From positions 1 through 16,035 of the forward strand of contig DXXM01000034.1 of the NCBI GenBank assembly GCA_019416285.1: 16,035 nt of DNA. Direction: 5' to 3'. The notes under the pieces are model-generated. The model worked only from the letters and a program-made list of their open reading frames with translations. It made no database searches and had not been told where the DNA came from. This stretch comes from Bacteroidales bacterium. Lineage in GTDB: Bacteria > Bacteroidota > Bacteroidia > Bacteroidales > Muribaculaceae. The first letter of the stretch is position 1. Every line of letters begins with the position of its first letter. This document shows positions 1 to 6,550 of this stretch, piece by piece. Both the position numbers and the translations under genes were made by a program.

Positions 1-2
1 AA

Positions 3-77
3 ATTACAACCTCGCTGCAACCTCCAAAAGGTGTACTTCAGTTAATGCTTACACAATACCCTGCCCTGAACAAATAA
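3..77 (+). CDS. Possible C-terminal end of a plus-strand gene (partial)
   Basis: An open frame enters from the left edge and ends at a TAA at 75-77, giving 24 residues that end in LMLTQYPALNK. It is proposed only because a strong hairpin starts 3 bases after its stop and is followed on this strand by TTTT, which is how a gene end normally looks. The family cannot be recognised from so short a piece. The other two plus frames are also partly open here, so this is a weak call. Confidence 0.35.
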   Translation: MTTSLQPPKGVLQLMLTQYPALNK

Positions 78-79
78 AG

Positions 80-123
80 ACCGGTCTATGAAAGCTTATC
101 ATATAGCTTACTCATAGACCGGT
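80..123. terminator. Long hairpin, probable bidirectional terminator
   Basis: Outer arms 80-91 and 112-123 are perfectly complementary (12 bp). An inner stem pairs 92-96 with 105-109. On the plus strand the hairpin is followed by TTTT. On the minus strand it is followed by a T-rich stretch (CTTTATTTG). It can end both a gene entering from the left and the leftward antitoxin/lipoprotein transcript, whose last stop is at 147. It also shows that no toxin gene follows the antitoxin in that transcript. Confidence 0.7.
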
Positions 124-146
124 TTTCTGTATTATATTTCAGATAG

Positions 147-380
147 CTATAGGAATTCCAAATCTTTAGCGTGCGACAGATTCACTTTGCCTTGAATATG
201 TGCCTTGACTTCTTCGAGAGATGACCGTATCTCTTTGTTTACTATTGAATCCTGCTCACTGACCGGCATAATTCTGAAACTGCCTAAACGGGAAATCAGG
301 ATTATGTCTTTTCCCATTTTGGCTTCGTTGAGAAATCTTGACTGATTAGAGCGAAATTCACGTGTAGTAACTATCTGCAT
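147..380 (-). CDS. Phd/YefM-family antitoxin-like protein, apparently orphan
   Basis: This 77-residue protein has the N-terminal pattern of the Phd/YefM family: MQIVTTREFRSNQSRFLNEA, then a segment like KDIILISRLGSFRIMPV. In known members this part forms the DNA-binding dimer that represses its own operon, while the C-terminal tail wraps and neutralises a toxin (RelE/ParE or Doc type). The C-terminal half here (about residues 45-77) is charged and helical-looking, as expected for a toxin-binding tail. In family operons the toxin usually follows directly. Here a terminator hairpin lies only about 25 bases past the stop, and the gene on the 5' side encodes a lipoprotein. No small basic toxin gene is visible on either strand nearby, so it may be an orphan antitoxin, a remnant, or a partner for a toxin elsewhere. 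The 33-base gap to the preceding gene allows co-transcription. Confidence 0.75.
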   Translation of the reverse strand: MQIVTTREFRSNQSRFLNEAKMGKDIILISRLGSFRIMPVSEQDSIVNKEIRSSLEEVKAHIQGKVNLSHAKDLEFL

Positions 381-413
381 GGCCTTAATCTGTTTTAACT
401 ATGTAAATAATAA

Positions 414-1202
414 TTATAAAGTTAATATGCTATAAATGAATTCATATCCCTTATAGGGATCATCTAATAGACAGGGATAATCTATACCAAGATATATTGT
501 TTTCTTACTAGTATCTTTATATAATATTCTTAATTCAAATGAATATAGTTCGACAGTAGTATTTCCATTTTCTAAAGTTTTCTTTTCCATAGCATAACCT
601 CGTTCTAAAAAAGAAGAACGTGTATCGGGATGTAAAGCACATTTTTCAGAAGCTACATATCCAAATTTTTGATTTGGAGTTAGGGTTATTTTATGATAAT
701 AAACAAACCAATAGCAACAATAAGTAGTTCCTGTAGAAATCTTATATTCAGGGAGAACGTTAGCGTTAATTTTATTAACAACCGTGGAACTAAATTTTGT
801 TTTAAAATACATTTTTTTGTCTATATCCGGAGGCAATATTAACGCTTTATATGCATAAACTGTATCTCGAGATGAACTTGCTCGAGATACTCTTGGATAG
901 TTTGGTATATAATCTTCCCAATAATTATTTTTAAGAGTTTCCTTAAAAATTTTATTAGCCTCATCCATAGGTATTAATAAGTCATCAAACGTATTGATTT
1001 CATAAGGCTCAACATTTTTGAGAGAGTCGATAATTTCTGTTGATGGTAATGAATATGATGAATTTTTATTATCTAAATACGCAATATAATCATCTTCTAT
1101 ACTCTCTATATCTTGTTCGTTTTGACACGATGTTGTACTCATCATAAAAATAAAAAGAGTACAACCGTAAAATAAGCTCTTTAATAGGTGAGAATTTTTC
1201 AT
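414..1202 (-). CDS. Hypothetical lipoprotein A
   Basis: I place the start at 1202, giving MKNSHLLKSLFYG and a hydrophobic signal peptide ending MMSTTSC, with Cys about residue 26 as the likely lipidated residue. The open frame extends upstream to 1286, but that part overlaps the next gene and has no signal-like features. The mature protein (about 237 residues) begins QNEQDIESIEDD, an acidic stretch typical of Bacteroidetes lipoproteins bound for the cell surface. I recognise no domain family. The C-terminal half resembles lipoprotein B next door: a VYAY-like strand, a Cys followed by an ERGY motif, then a YPC motif near the end. It is the third gene of an AT-rich leftward cluster (C, B, A), with a 35-base gap to B. 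The composition suggests recent acquisition or a fast-evolving accessory surface protein. Function is unknown. Confidence 0.7.
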   Translation of the reverse strand: MKNSHLLKSLFYGCTLFIFMMSTTSCQNEQDIESIEDDYIAYLDNKNSSYSLPSTEIIDSLKNVEPYEINTFDDLLIPMDEANKIFKETLKNNYWEDYIPNYPRVSRASSSRDTVYAYKALILPPDIDKKMYFKTKFSSTVVNKINANVLPEYKISTGTTYCCYWFVYYHKITLTPNQKFGYVASEKCALHPDTRSSFLERGYAMEKKTLENGNTTVELYSFELRILYKDTSKKTIYLGIDYPCLLDDPYKGYEFIYSILTL

Positions 1203-1237
1203 AATTATTCTAAGTTTATTGTGAAATATGTGATTGA

Positions 1238-1789
1238 TTAATCTTTGTATAGATAATAGTGCCATTTTATAGATGCAGGAGTGCAAGGATAATAAATATT
1301 TAATGCGTTCCCTGACATATCAGAAATAACATGTATCAAATAAGTCTCAAGGATAACTTGTGATGAAGAAATCGATATTGTTTTGTATCCCCGTTCATTA
1401 TATGAAATATGTGAACCATCAATATTTTGATATTTTCTTAATCCACATTCTTCGAAAGTTTCATCTTCAAAAAATTGCCATCCGCTTATATTAATTATTT
1501 TACGATACTTTTCGTAACGAGTTATATATACATTATCAGCTAATAAACCAGTTAATTGTGCTAATTCTGAATTAAATAACAGTTTGATATTATTTTGATT
1601 TTCAACTGAAGAATAACCATAAACGTATTCATCTTTTAGTTCTTCTTCATTTGCTGAACGACTTGTACAAGAATTAATATTTGTTAAATTAAAATATTTA
1701 TTATTTTCAGTTAAATCTTCCTCTAAATCGTTAGAGCAAGAAATAAATAAAATACTAGCAATTGTGAAGATAATTGGAAATTTTTTCAT
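1238..1789 (-). CDS. Hypothetical lipoprotein B (paralogue of A)
   Basis: The 183-residue protein starts MKKFPIIFTIASILFISC, a short lipoprotein signal peptide with Cys18 as the lipid-attachment candidate. It is followed by SNDLEED, an acidic export-type signal seen on Bacteroidetes surface lipoproteins. The rest looks beta-rich with many aromatic residues and no domain I can name. Aligned by eye to lipoprotein A it shares a VYGY/VYAY strand, a KLLF/KMYF-like strand, a Cys about 13-16 residues before ERGY, and a final YPC, so the two are probably diverged duplicates. Eleven bases separate its ATG from the stop of gene C upstream. That gap carries the same leader (AAACTATATAAG) as in front of gene C. 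It is very AT-rich. Function is unknown. Confidence 0.7.
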   Translation of the reverse strand: MKKFPIIFTIASILFISCSNDLEEDLTENNKYFNLTNINSCTSRSANEEELKDEYVYGYSSVENQNNIKLLFNSELAQLTGLLADNVYITRYEKYRKIINISGWQFFEDETFEECGLRKYQNIDGSHISYNERGYKTISISSSQVILETYLIHVISDMSGNALNIYYPCTPASIKWHYYLYKD

Positions 1790-1800
1790 GCTTATATAGT

Positions 1801-2265
1801 TTAGATTTCTAATGAATATGAATATTCCTCAAAAGTTGGCTTATAGTTTTTATCGAAAGAATTGATTTCAAAAGTATCATTTATTAAAATTTTCCCATCT
1901 GAAGAAATCTTTTTTATATATCCAACTAATTTCATTTTTTCAGATGAAATACATAAAGCAACACAATTTATATGTATTTTTGCAGTTGAATTACGATTTA
2001 AAACAGATAGGGTTAAGTTATATGTTTTAGAAAAACTAGTGTCTGAATAAGAATTATTACTTTGATTATTATTAAAAGAATCAGAATTAAGTATACATGA
2101 TTCTGAAGTAGTATATACTGAGATGCGCCCCGTAAAATCTTGCGTATCACCATTAAATTCTATTATATAGGTGTAAGCATCTAAATCATATTTAGATGGA
2201 TCTTCTTTATTTGTACAAGAATTAAGGCTCAAAAATAATATTATAATAAAAATTTTAAGTTTCAT
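1801..2265 (-). CDS. Hypothetical lipoprotein C
   Basis: The 154-residue protein starts MKLKIFIIILFLSLNSC, a clear lipoprotein signal with Cys17 as the modified residue, then TNKEDPSKYD. The mature part alternates hydrophobic and polar residues (YTYIIEFNGD, FTGRISVYTT, YNLTLSVLN, AKIHINCVALC), suggesting a small beta-sandwich. An Asn/Ser-rich segment around residues 72-84 looks like a loop. It is the first gene of the leftward AT-rich cluster. A TATATTTG element at 2294-2301 is well placed as its -7 promoter box. I see no clear similarity to lipoproteins A and B beyond the lipoprotein layout, and I do not recognise a family. Confidence 0.7.
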   Translation of the reverse strand: MKLKIFIIILFLSLNSCTNKEDPSKYDLDAYTYIIEFNGDTQDFTGRISVYTTSESCILNSDSFNNNQSNNSYSDTSFSKTYNLTLSVLNRNSTAKIHINCVALCISSEKMKLVGYIKKISSDGKILINDTFEINSFDKNYKPTFEEYSYSLEI

Positions 2266-2293
2266 AACTTATATAGTTTTTATCAAAAAAATG

Positions 2294-2301
2294 CAAATAT
2301 A
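2294..2301 (-). promoter_or_regulatory. Candidate Bacteroidetes -7 box for the lipoprotein cluster
   Basis: Read on the minus strand, the site is TATATTTG, matching TAnnTTTG. It lies 28 bases before the ATG at 2265. No convincing TTG is seen 18-20 bases upstream, because that place is occupied by the AT palindrome at 2306-2347. The region is so AT-rich that a chance match is possible. Confidence 0.4.
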
Positions 2302-2305
2302 TAAA

Positions 2306-2347
2306 ATATTGAATACATATTAAAATATTTTAATATGTATTCAATAT
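2306..2347. terminator. Perfect 42-bp AT-rich palindrome, likely terminator after trmD
   Basis: Positions 2306-2326 and 2327-2347 are exact reverse complements with no loop, about 90% A+T. It lies 23 bases past the trmD stop codon and is followed on the minus strand by TTTTATATATTTGCATTTTTTT. That fits a terminator for the recF-trmD operon, although the stem is weak in GC. It may also be an operator for the lipoprotein promoter just beyond it, or a simple cruciform. Confidence 0.5.
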
Positions 2348-2370
2348 AGATTTTTTACATATCCTTATAC

Positions 2371-3054
2371 TTATTCCATTCCTTTCAGCAAGTCGGGGCG
2401 CAGGCGGCGGGTGCGCTCGAGGGCCTGCTCGTGTTTCCAGTCGTCGATTTTGGCTTTATGTCCTGAAAGAAGAATGTCGGGCACGCGCCAGCCCTTGTAT
2501 TCAGCCGGACGGGTATAGACCGGAGGGGCGAGAAGATTGTCCTGAAAAGAGTCGCTGAGGGCGCTCTGCTCGTCGCCTATGGCACCGGGAATGAGGCGCA
2601 CAATGGCATCGGCGATAACCACGGCCGGGATTTCACCACCGGTAAGCACATAGTCTCCGATTGAGATTTCCCTGGTGATGAGATGCTCGCGGATGCGATA
2701 GTCCACACCCTTGTAGTGGCCGCAGAGTATTATGAGATTCTGCGCGAGCGAGAGGGTATTGGCCATCGGCTGGTCAAACTGCTCGCCGTCGGGCGACGTG
2801 AAAATCACCTCATCATAGTCGCGCTGCGATTTCAGATCGGCTATGGCGCGGTCCACGGGTTCGACCTGCATCACCATTCCGGCCTCGCCGCCGAAGGGAT
2901 AGTCGTCGACCTTGCGGTGTTTGTTTGTGGTGTATTCCCGCAGATTGTGGACCACTATTTCAGCCAGTCCCTTGTCCTGCGCGCGTTTCAGAATCGAGCA
3001 GTTTAGGGGCGATTCAATCATCTCGGGAAGTACGGTGAGTATGTCAATTCTCAT
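2371..3054 (-). CDS. trmD: tRNA (guanine-37-N1)-methyltransferase TrmD
   Basis: TrmD transfers a methyl group from S-adenosylmethionine to N1 of G37, next to the anticodon of a subset of tRNAs (those with G36), which prevents +1 frameshifting. It is a cytoplasmic dimer of the SPOUT (trefoil-knot) class. The 227-residue length is normal. Visible motifs are DDYPFGGEAGMVM at about 50-62, SPDG at 87-90, CGHYKGVDYR at 111-120, the knot segment EISIGDYVLTGGE at 129-141, and PGAIGDEQSALSDSF at about 156-170. Asp168 in the last matches the catalytic aspartate of the family. The C-terminal helical tRNA-binding domain is complete (GWRVPDILLSGH onward). It is the last gene of the leftward operon, 19 bases after the RsmF-type gene. 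Another rRNA/tRNA methyltransferase as its neighbour fits a translation-fidelity role. Confidence 0.97.
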   Translation of the reverse strand: MRIDILTVLPEMIESPLNCSILKRAQDKGLAEIVVHNLREYTTNKHRKVDDYPFGGEAGMVMQVEPVDRAIADLKSQRDYDEVIFTSPDGEQFDQPMANTLSLAQNLIILCGHYKGVDYRIREHLITREISIGDYVLTGGEIPAVVIADAIVRLIPGAIGDEQSALSDSFQDNLLAPPVYTRPAEYKGWRVPDILLSGHKAKIDDWKHEQALERTRRLRPDLLKGME

Positions 3055-3073
3055 TGTGATAATGTCTGTGTGG

Positions 3074-4453
3074 TTAGTTAGCTTTTGATTTGATTCGCCA
3101 TCCGGCGGGATAGAGATTGTTGGAGCGGCGCCCTATGTTCTTCACGAAACCCAAGGGGCGTCCGAGGTACGTGAGCAGCACGAAACCCCGTCCGAAGCTG
3201 TCAGGAAGAGTCACTGCGTCGCCCGAAAGATAGGCGATAGCCTCGTCGCGGCTGATTTCATGGCGCGGGAAGGTGTCGGAGATGTAGGGCGACAGGGCGA
3301 GTGACTGCGAGGGGATTAGGTCGCGTCCCTTGACTGTGGCAACGAGCACACCCTCATGAATCACATCTATCTCTTTCTTTACTTTCTTCAGAAAATCAGC
3401 GTGCTGCTTCGGAAACGCGCTGATGCGGTCATCCTCGGCATATAGTTCAAGCGCCTCGCGCCCTGAGGCCGACAGCCATGCGGCGGCTTCATCAGCGGGG
3501 CCTTTCTTGTTTCTGTTCTTCCGGTCGGAGCTTCGGGATGGCTTCTCTGGCTTCTCCACACCGGGTTTACGGACTACGGCCACAAACAGGCCCTCCCCCT
3601 TCACGCGTCCGGGAATGAAGCGGTAGCAATGAGCACCGGTATCAATGCCCGGGCTAATCCCCCACTCCGGACTGACGGGAATTTCGACGCTTTCGGCACC
3701 GAATTCCTCAATCATGCGACTGACAATCTCCTCGTTCTCCGTGCGGTTGAAGGTACAGGTGCTGTAGATCAGCACTCCTCCCGGCCTGAGTGCTGGCCAG
3801 AGATTGCCGAGAATCTCCCACTGCCTTTCGGCACATTCACGAATGAGTCCGGGCGACCATTGGGCCACGGCCTCATCGTCCTTGCGCATCATTCCTTCGC
3901 CTGAGCAGGGAACATCGGCCACTATGATGTCGAAACTCTCCTTAATGCGCCGGAAAGCGGCGGTGTCGCCACGCGTCACTATGGCAGAGGGATAGCCCCA
4001 CTTGATAATGTTCTCGCGCAACACTGCGGCGCGGGCGGGAACATATTCGTTGGCCACTACAAGCGAACCTTCCGGCAGAGAGTCGATGACAGCGGTGGTC
4101 TTTCCGCCCGGTGCGGCACAGGAATCGAGCACGCGCAGAGGCTTTCCGGAATTGCGGATGAGCTCTCTGACCACATGAGCGTGAAACATCGACGATGCTT
4201 CCTGCACATAGTAGCATCCCTGATGAAAAGCGGGGTCAAAGGTGAAACGCGGGCGCTCCGGGAGATAGATTCCCGCCTCGCACCATCCTACCGCCGGGCC
4301 CGAAAAGCTTATATCGGATTCGGAAATCCCTTTGTATCTGTTGAGCCTGACGGATGTGCATGGCTCTCCCTCGGCAAGAGCTTTTCCGAGCTCCTGCAGC
4401 CCGAGAGTGTCAAGCATGCGGAGGAAATCTTCCGGCAGAGTTTTAGAGGCCAT
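3074..4453 (-). CDS. rRNA cytosine-C5-methyltransferase, RsmF/NOL1-NOP2-sun type
   Basis: This 459-residue enzyme belongs to the RsmB/RsmF (NOL1/NOP2/sun) family, which makes 5-methylcytosine in rRNA from SAM. Residues 1-100 form the substrate-binding N-domain (SVRLN at 34-38). Motif I for SAM is LDSCAAPGGKTT at 109-120. Motif IV is DVPCSGEGMMRK at 180-191, with Cys183 the product-release cysteine. Motif VI is STCTFNRTENEE at 231-242, with Cys233 the nucleophile. A basic linker follows (about 300-318), then a C-terminal PUA-like RNA-binding region running to the end (YLGRPLGFVKNIGRRSNNLYP). The presence of that C-domain and the length favour RsmF over RsmB, but the exact target cytosine cannot be read from the sequence. 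The gene lies 15 bases after the thioesterase gene and 19 before trmD, clearly in one operon. Confidence 0.92.
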   Translation of the reverse strand: MASKTLPEDFLRMLDTLGLQELGKALAEGEPCTSVRLNRYKGISESDISFSGPAVGWCEAGIYLPERPRFTFDPAFHQGCYYVQEASSMFHAHVVRELIRNSGKPLRVLDSCAAPGGKTTAVIDSLPEGSLVVANEYVPARAAVLRENIIKWGYPSAIVTRGDTAAFRRIKESFDIIVADVPCSGEGMMRKDDEAVAQWSPGLIRECAERQWEILGNLWPALRPGGVLIYSTCTFNRTENEEIVSRMIEEFGAESVEIPVSPEWGISPGIDTGAHCYRFIPGRVKGEGLFVAVVRKPGVEKPEKPSRSSDRKNRNKKGPADEAAAWLSASGREALELYAEDDRISAFPKQHADFLKKVKKEIDVIHEGVLVATVKGRDLIPSQSLALSPYISDTFPRHEISRDEAIAYLSGDAVTLPDSFGRGFVLLTYLGRPLGFVKNIGRRSNNLYPAGWRIKSKAN

Positions 4454-4468
4454 CGGTGTGGGAGTATT

Positions 4469-4930
4469 TTATTTTAAATGCTGGAGCTTACGGCCTTCGA
4501 AAGCCTCGAATTTCTTCACCCATTCTTCTGAAATGGGTACTGAGGTGTTGGTTTTCACGTCGAATCCCGCCATCACGGTGCGGCAGGAGCATTTGACCTG
4601 ATGTCCGGGCACTGAATAGATGCGCTGTTCGAGTGTAAGGCTCTTCTCGCCTATCTTCACTGCGGCTGTCTCCACCTCGATTTCCTCATTGAAAAATGTG
4701 GGGATACAGAAATTAGCGTTTATGTTGACAATGACGATACCCATTGTGCTGATGTCGACAGGACCGCCGTTGGCCGCCTCGAAATAGCGGGCCTTGGCAA
4801 GATCCATGAATGTGAGATAGACGCTATTGTTGAGGTGGCCGAGCATATCAATGTCGTTAAACCTCATCTGGAGTGGCATGCGGTGGCGGAATTCTTCCAC
4901 ATCCACCGCTTCACAACGGTTTGTGCTCAT
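4469..4930 (-). CDS. Acyl-CoA thioesterase, hotdog-fold (4HBT) family
   Basis: The protein has the single hotdog domain of 4HBT thioesterases (YbgC/FcbC-like), which hydrolyse acyl-CoA or acyl-ACP thioesters in the cytoplasm. The signature is in the N-terminal helix region: MRFNDIDMLGHLNNSVYLTF, where the Asp of the D-x-x-GHLNN pattern is the usual catalytic acid. It continues with the long helix MDLAKARYFEAANG and beta strands such as IVIVNINANF and LTLEQRIYSV. I chose the start at 4930 (MSTNRCEAVD, 153 residues, 13 bases after the dciA-like stop). The frame is also open to an ATG at 4972, which would overlap the upstream gene by 29 bases. The substrate is unknown. The position inside a recF-rsmF-trmD operon says little about its pathway. 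Confidence 0.85.
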   Translation of the reverse strand: MSTNRCEAVDVEEFRHRMPLQMRFNDIDMLGHLNNSVYLTFMDLAKARYFEAANGGPVDISTMGIVIVNINANFCIPTFFNEEIEVETAAVKIGEKSLTLEQRIYSVPGHQVKCSCRTVMAGFDVKTNTSVPISEEWVKKFEAFEGRKLQHLK

Positions 4931-4943
4931 TTTTTCAGACTTG

Positions 4944-5234
4944 TTAATGAAACTGGACATCATTGATAACATCCGCGCCCACTACCCGGTTGATTGCCGA
5001 GATAAGCCGGTCACGGTTGAAGGAAAGTTCGTTTTTCAGAGGAGCGGAGGTCATGTAGACGTGCAGCACGCCCTGATCCACATAGCGGCGGGTGGTGTAG
5101 CGGTTGATTCCGGGTCCGACCACATCAATCCATGCGGCGGCGGCACGCTGCTCGTTGAGGGTGTCGGTCAGGCCAGCGCGGGCCATGGCCTCGTCTATAA
5201 TACCTGCTATATGTTTTGGATAAGTGCGCTTCAT
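4944..5234 (-). CDS. DUF721/DciA-like protein, probable replicative helicase loader
   Basis: This is a 96-residue DUF721 protein. The family includes DciA, which replaces DnaC as loader of the replicative helicase DnaB in most bacteria. Typical features are an N-terminal helical part (HIAGIIDEAMARAGL), a central AAWIDVVGPGINRYTTRRYV with the family's Trp and VVG, then LHVYMTSAPLKNELSFNRDRLISAINRVVG and a final VINDVQFH. I chose the ATG at 5234 because its ATGA overlaps the recF stop by 4 bases, a classic translational coupling. The upstream ATG at 5276 would add 14 residues lying inside recF. Proximity to recF agrees with a replication or repair role. Assignment to DciA function rests on family knowledge, and the short Bacteroidetes forms are less well characterised. 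Confidence 0.85.
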   Translation of the reverse strand: MKRTYPKHIAGIIDEAMARAGLTDTLNEQRAAAAWIDVVGPGINRYTTRRYVDQGVLHVYMTSAPLKNELSFNRDRLISAINRVVGADVINDVQFH

Positions 5235-6340
5235 GACTCGTGGGTCGGTGTGAAAATACCGTTTTCTACGCTCCACATCCTGTAGTCGCCACCCGTGCGG
5301 CGCATGATTTCGTCGAGGTGAGTGCGGTTAGTGTCGGTGATGAAAATCTGCCCGAAGGAATCGGATGTGACAAGCTCCATGATTCGCTCCACGCGTGATG
5401 CGTCGAGCTTGTCGAAGATATCGTCGAGCAGCAGCAGCGGGGTGATACCCGTTGCCCGATGGAGGAAGTCATACTGCGCCAGACGCAAGGCTATGGTGAA
5501 TGTCTTGCACTGTCCCTGCGAGCCGGTGCGTCGCATCGGCATCCCGTCGAGCTCCATTCCTATGTCATCGCGGTGTATGCCGACGGATGTGTGTCTGACA
5601 ATCTCATCGTGGCGACGCGCCTCGTCGAGAAGCGACTGCATCGTGACTCCCTCGCGGTTCAGCCCGCTCTGATAGCTCAGACTGACGCTCTCGCTGCTAC
5701 CGGCTATGGCCTTGTAATAGCGGTCGAATATCTCGGTGAGTTCGGCTATGCGGGCGGAGCGGACAGAGTGGATGTAGGAGGCCGACATGTCCATGACCAC
5801 CTCCACGGCGGCATAGAGATTGGCGTCGACTGCCCCTTCGCGCAGCAGGCGGTTGCGCTGCTCGAGAGAGCGGGTGTAGCGGATGAGGTGGTCGAGATAC
5901 ACCGGGTCGCTCTGCGAGATTACGACGTCCATCCAGTGGCGCCTCTCCTCGCCGCTCTCGCGGATGAGGTCTATGTCCTGCGGAGCCACCATGACGAGCG
6001 GGAAGCTACCGATGTGGGCGCTGAGGCGGTCATATTCCTTGCCTCCGCGTTTGAGGGTCTTGCGCCGTGCGGCTGTCGAGAGTCCGAGCAGAAGTTCCTC
6101 GTCCACCCCCTTGCGGACATAGCGCCCGCGGGCTATGGCGAAATCCTCGCCGCGGCGGATGAGCATTTTGTCGGGCACACGCGAGAAACTCTTGCAGAAG
6201 CTCAGGAAATAAATGGCGTCGAGCATATTGCTCTTGCCCATGCCGTTGTTGCCGAGGAAACAGTTTACCTTACCCGAAAACTCAAGCCGAGCTTCCGGGA
6301 TATTCTTGAAATTGGTCAGTGATAATTCCTCCAGCCTCAT
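5231..6340 (-). CDS. recF: DNA replication/repair protein RecF
   Basis: RecF is an SMC-like ABC ATPase that binds gapped DNA and, with RecO and RecR, helps load RecA at stalled forks. The 369 residues match the family length. The N-terminus MRLEELSLTNFKN is the standard RecF start strand. The Walker A motif is GNNGMGKSN at 30-38, the ABC signature is in RRTGSQGQCKT at 270-280, and Walker B is LLLLDDIFDKLD at 302-313, with a D-loop and the terminal strand QIFITDT at 331-337. GIHRDDI at 254-260 is another family hallmark. It is the first gene of a five-gene leftward operon and overlaps the DUF721 gene by 4 bases. A strong promoter sits only 7 bases upstream of the ATG, so its mRNA should have almost no leader. 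Confidence 0.96.
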   Translation of the reverse strand: MRLEELSLTNFKNIPEARLEFSGKVNCFLGNNGMGKSNMLDAIYFLSFCKSFSRVPDKMLIRRGEDFAIARGRYVRKGVDEELLLGLSTAARRKTLKRGGKEYDRLSAHIGSFPLVMVAPQDIDLIRESGEERRHWMDVVISQSDPVYLDHLIRYTRSLEQRNRLLREGAVDANLYAAVEVVMDMSASYIHSVRSARIAELTEIFDRYYKAIAGSSESVSLSYQSGLNREGVTMQSLLDEARRHDEIVRHTSVGIHRDDIGMELDGMPMRRTGSQGQCKTFTIALRLAQYDFLHRATGITPLLLLDDIFDKLDASRVERIMELVTSDSFGQIFITDTNRTHLDEIMRRTGGDYRMWSVENGIFTPTHES

Positions 6341-6347
6341 ACAAGTG

Positions 6348-6379
6348 CAAAAATACTCAATTTCCGCGTCATGGCAAAA
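6348..6379 (-). promoter_or_regulatory. Bacteroidetes promoter of the recF operon, near-leaderless
   Basis: On the minus strand TTTTG (6375-6379) is followed after 19 bases by TATTTTTG (6348-6355), an excellent match to the TTTG / TAnnTTTG promoter of the Bacteroidetes primary sigma factor. The recF ATG begins at 6340, only 7 bases after the -7 box. As transcription usually starts 4-7 bases past this box, the 5' leader would be about 0-3 bases. Confidence 0.75.
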
Positions 6380-6411
6380 TCGAAAATTTATAAGGGATTG
6401 TCCAAAGGGCT

Positions 6412-6499
6412 TACAAAGCCGGAAGGAACAGAAGCAACATGATAAATTCAGCTGAAAAACTGAAAAATATCTGTTGCCTCTGTTCCTTCCGGCTTTGTA
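6412..6499. repeat. Long inverted repeat between the phosphatase and recF genes
   Basis: Arms 6412-6439 and 6472-6499 are 28 bases each and complementary except at one position. Read on the minus strand that position is a G-U pair, so an RNA from the alkaline phosphatase side would pair along the whole stem. The 32-base loop holds a further small inverted repeat (TTCAG 6447-6451, CTGAA 6460-6464). It lies about 50 bases past the phosphatase stop and about 30 before the recF promoter, so it may end or stabilise the phosphatase transcript. There is no clear T-run after it on the minus strand, so a miniature mobile or repeat element is also possible. Confidence 0.6.
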
Positions 6500-6550
6500 T
6501 GGCTTTCTATTTCTTTAAGAAATAAACAGACTTATAGCCGTAGTACGGAT

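Noticed and set aside
1862..2050. A 62-codon plus-strand frame inside lipoprotein C
   Set aside because: It is antisense to a gene with a clear lipoprotein signal peptide and is explained by AT-rich composition.
5459..6322. A 287-codon open frame on the plus strand opposite recF
   Set aside because: It is exactly antisense to well-supported recF, has a His/Ala/Val-rich composition typical of reverse-frame shadows in GC-rich genes, and has no recognisable motif.
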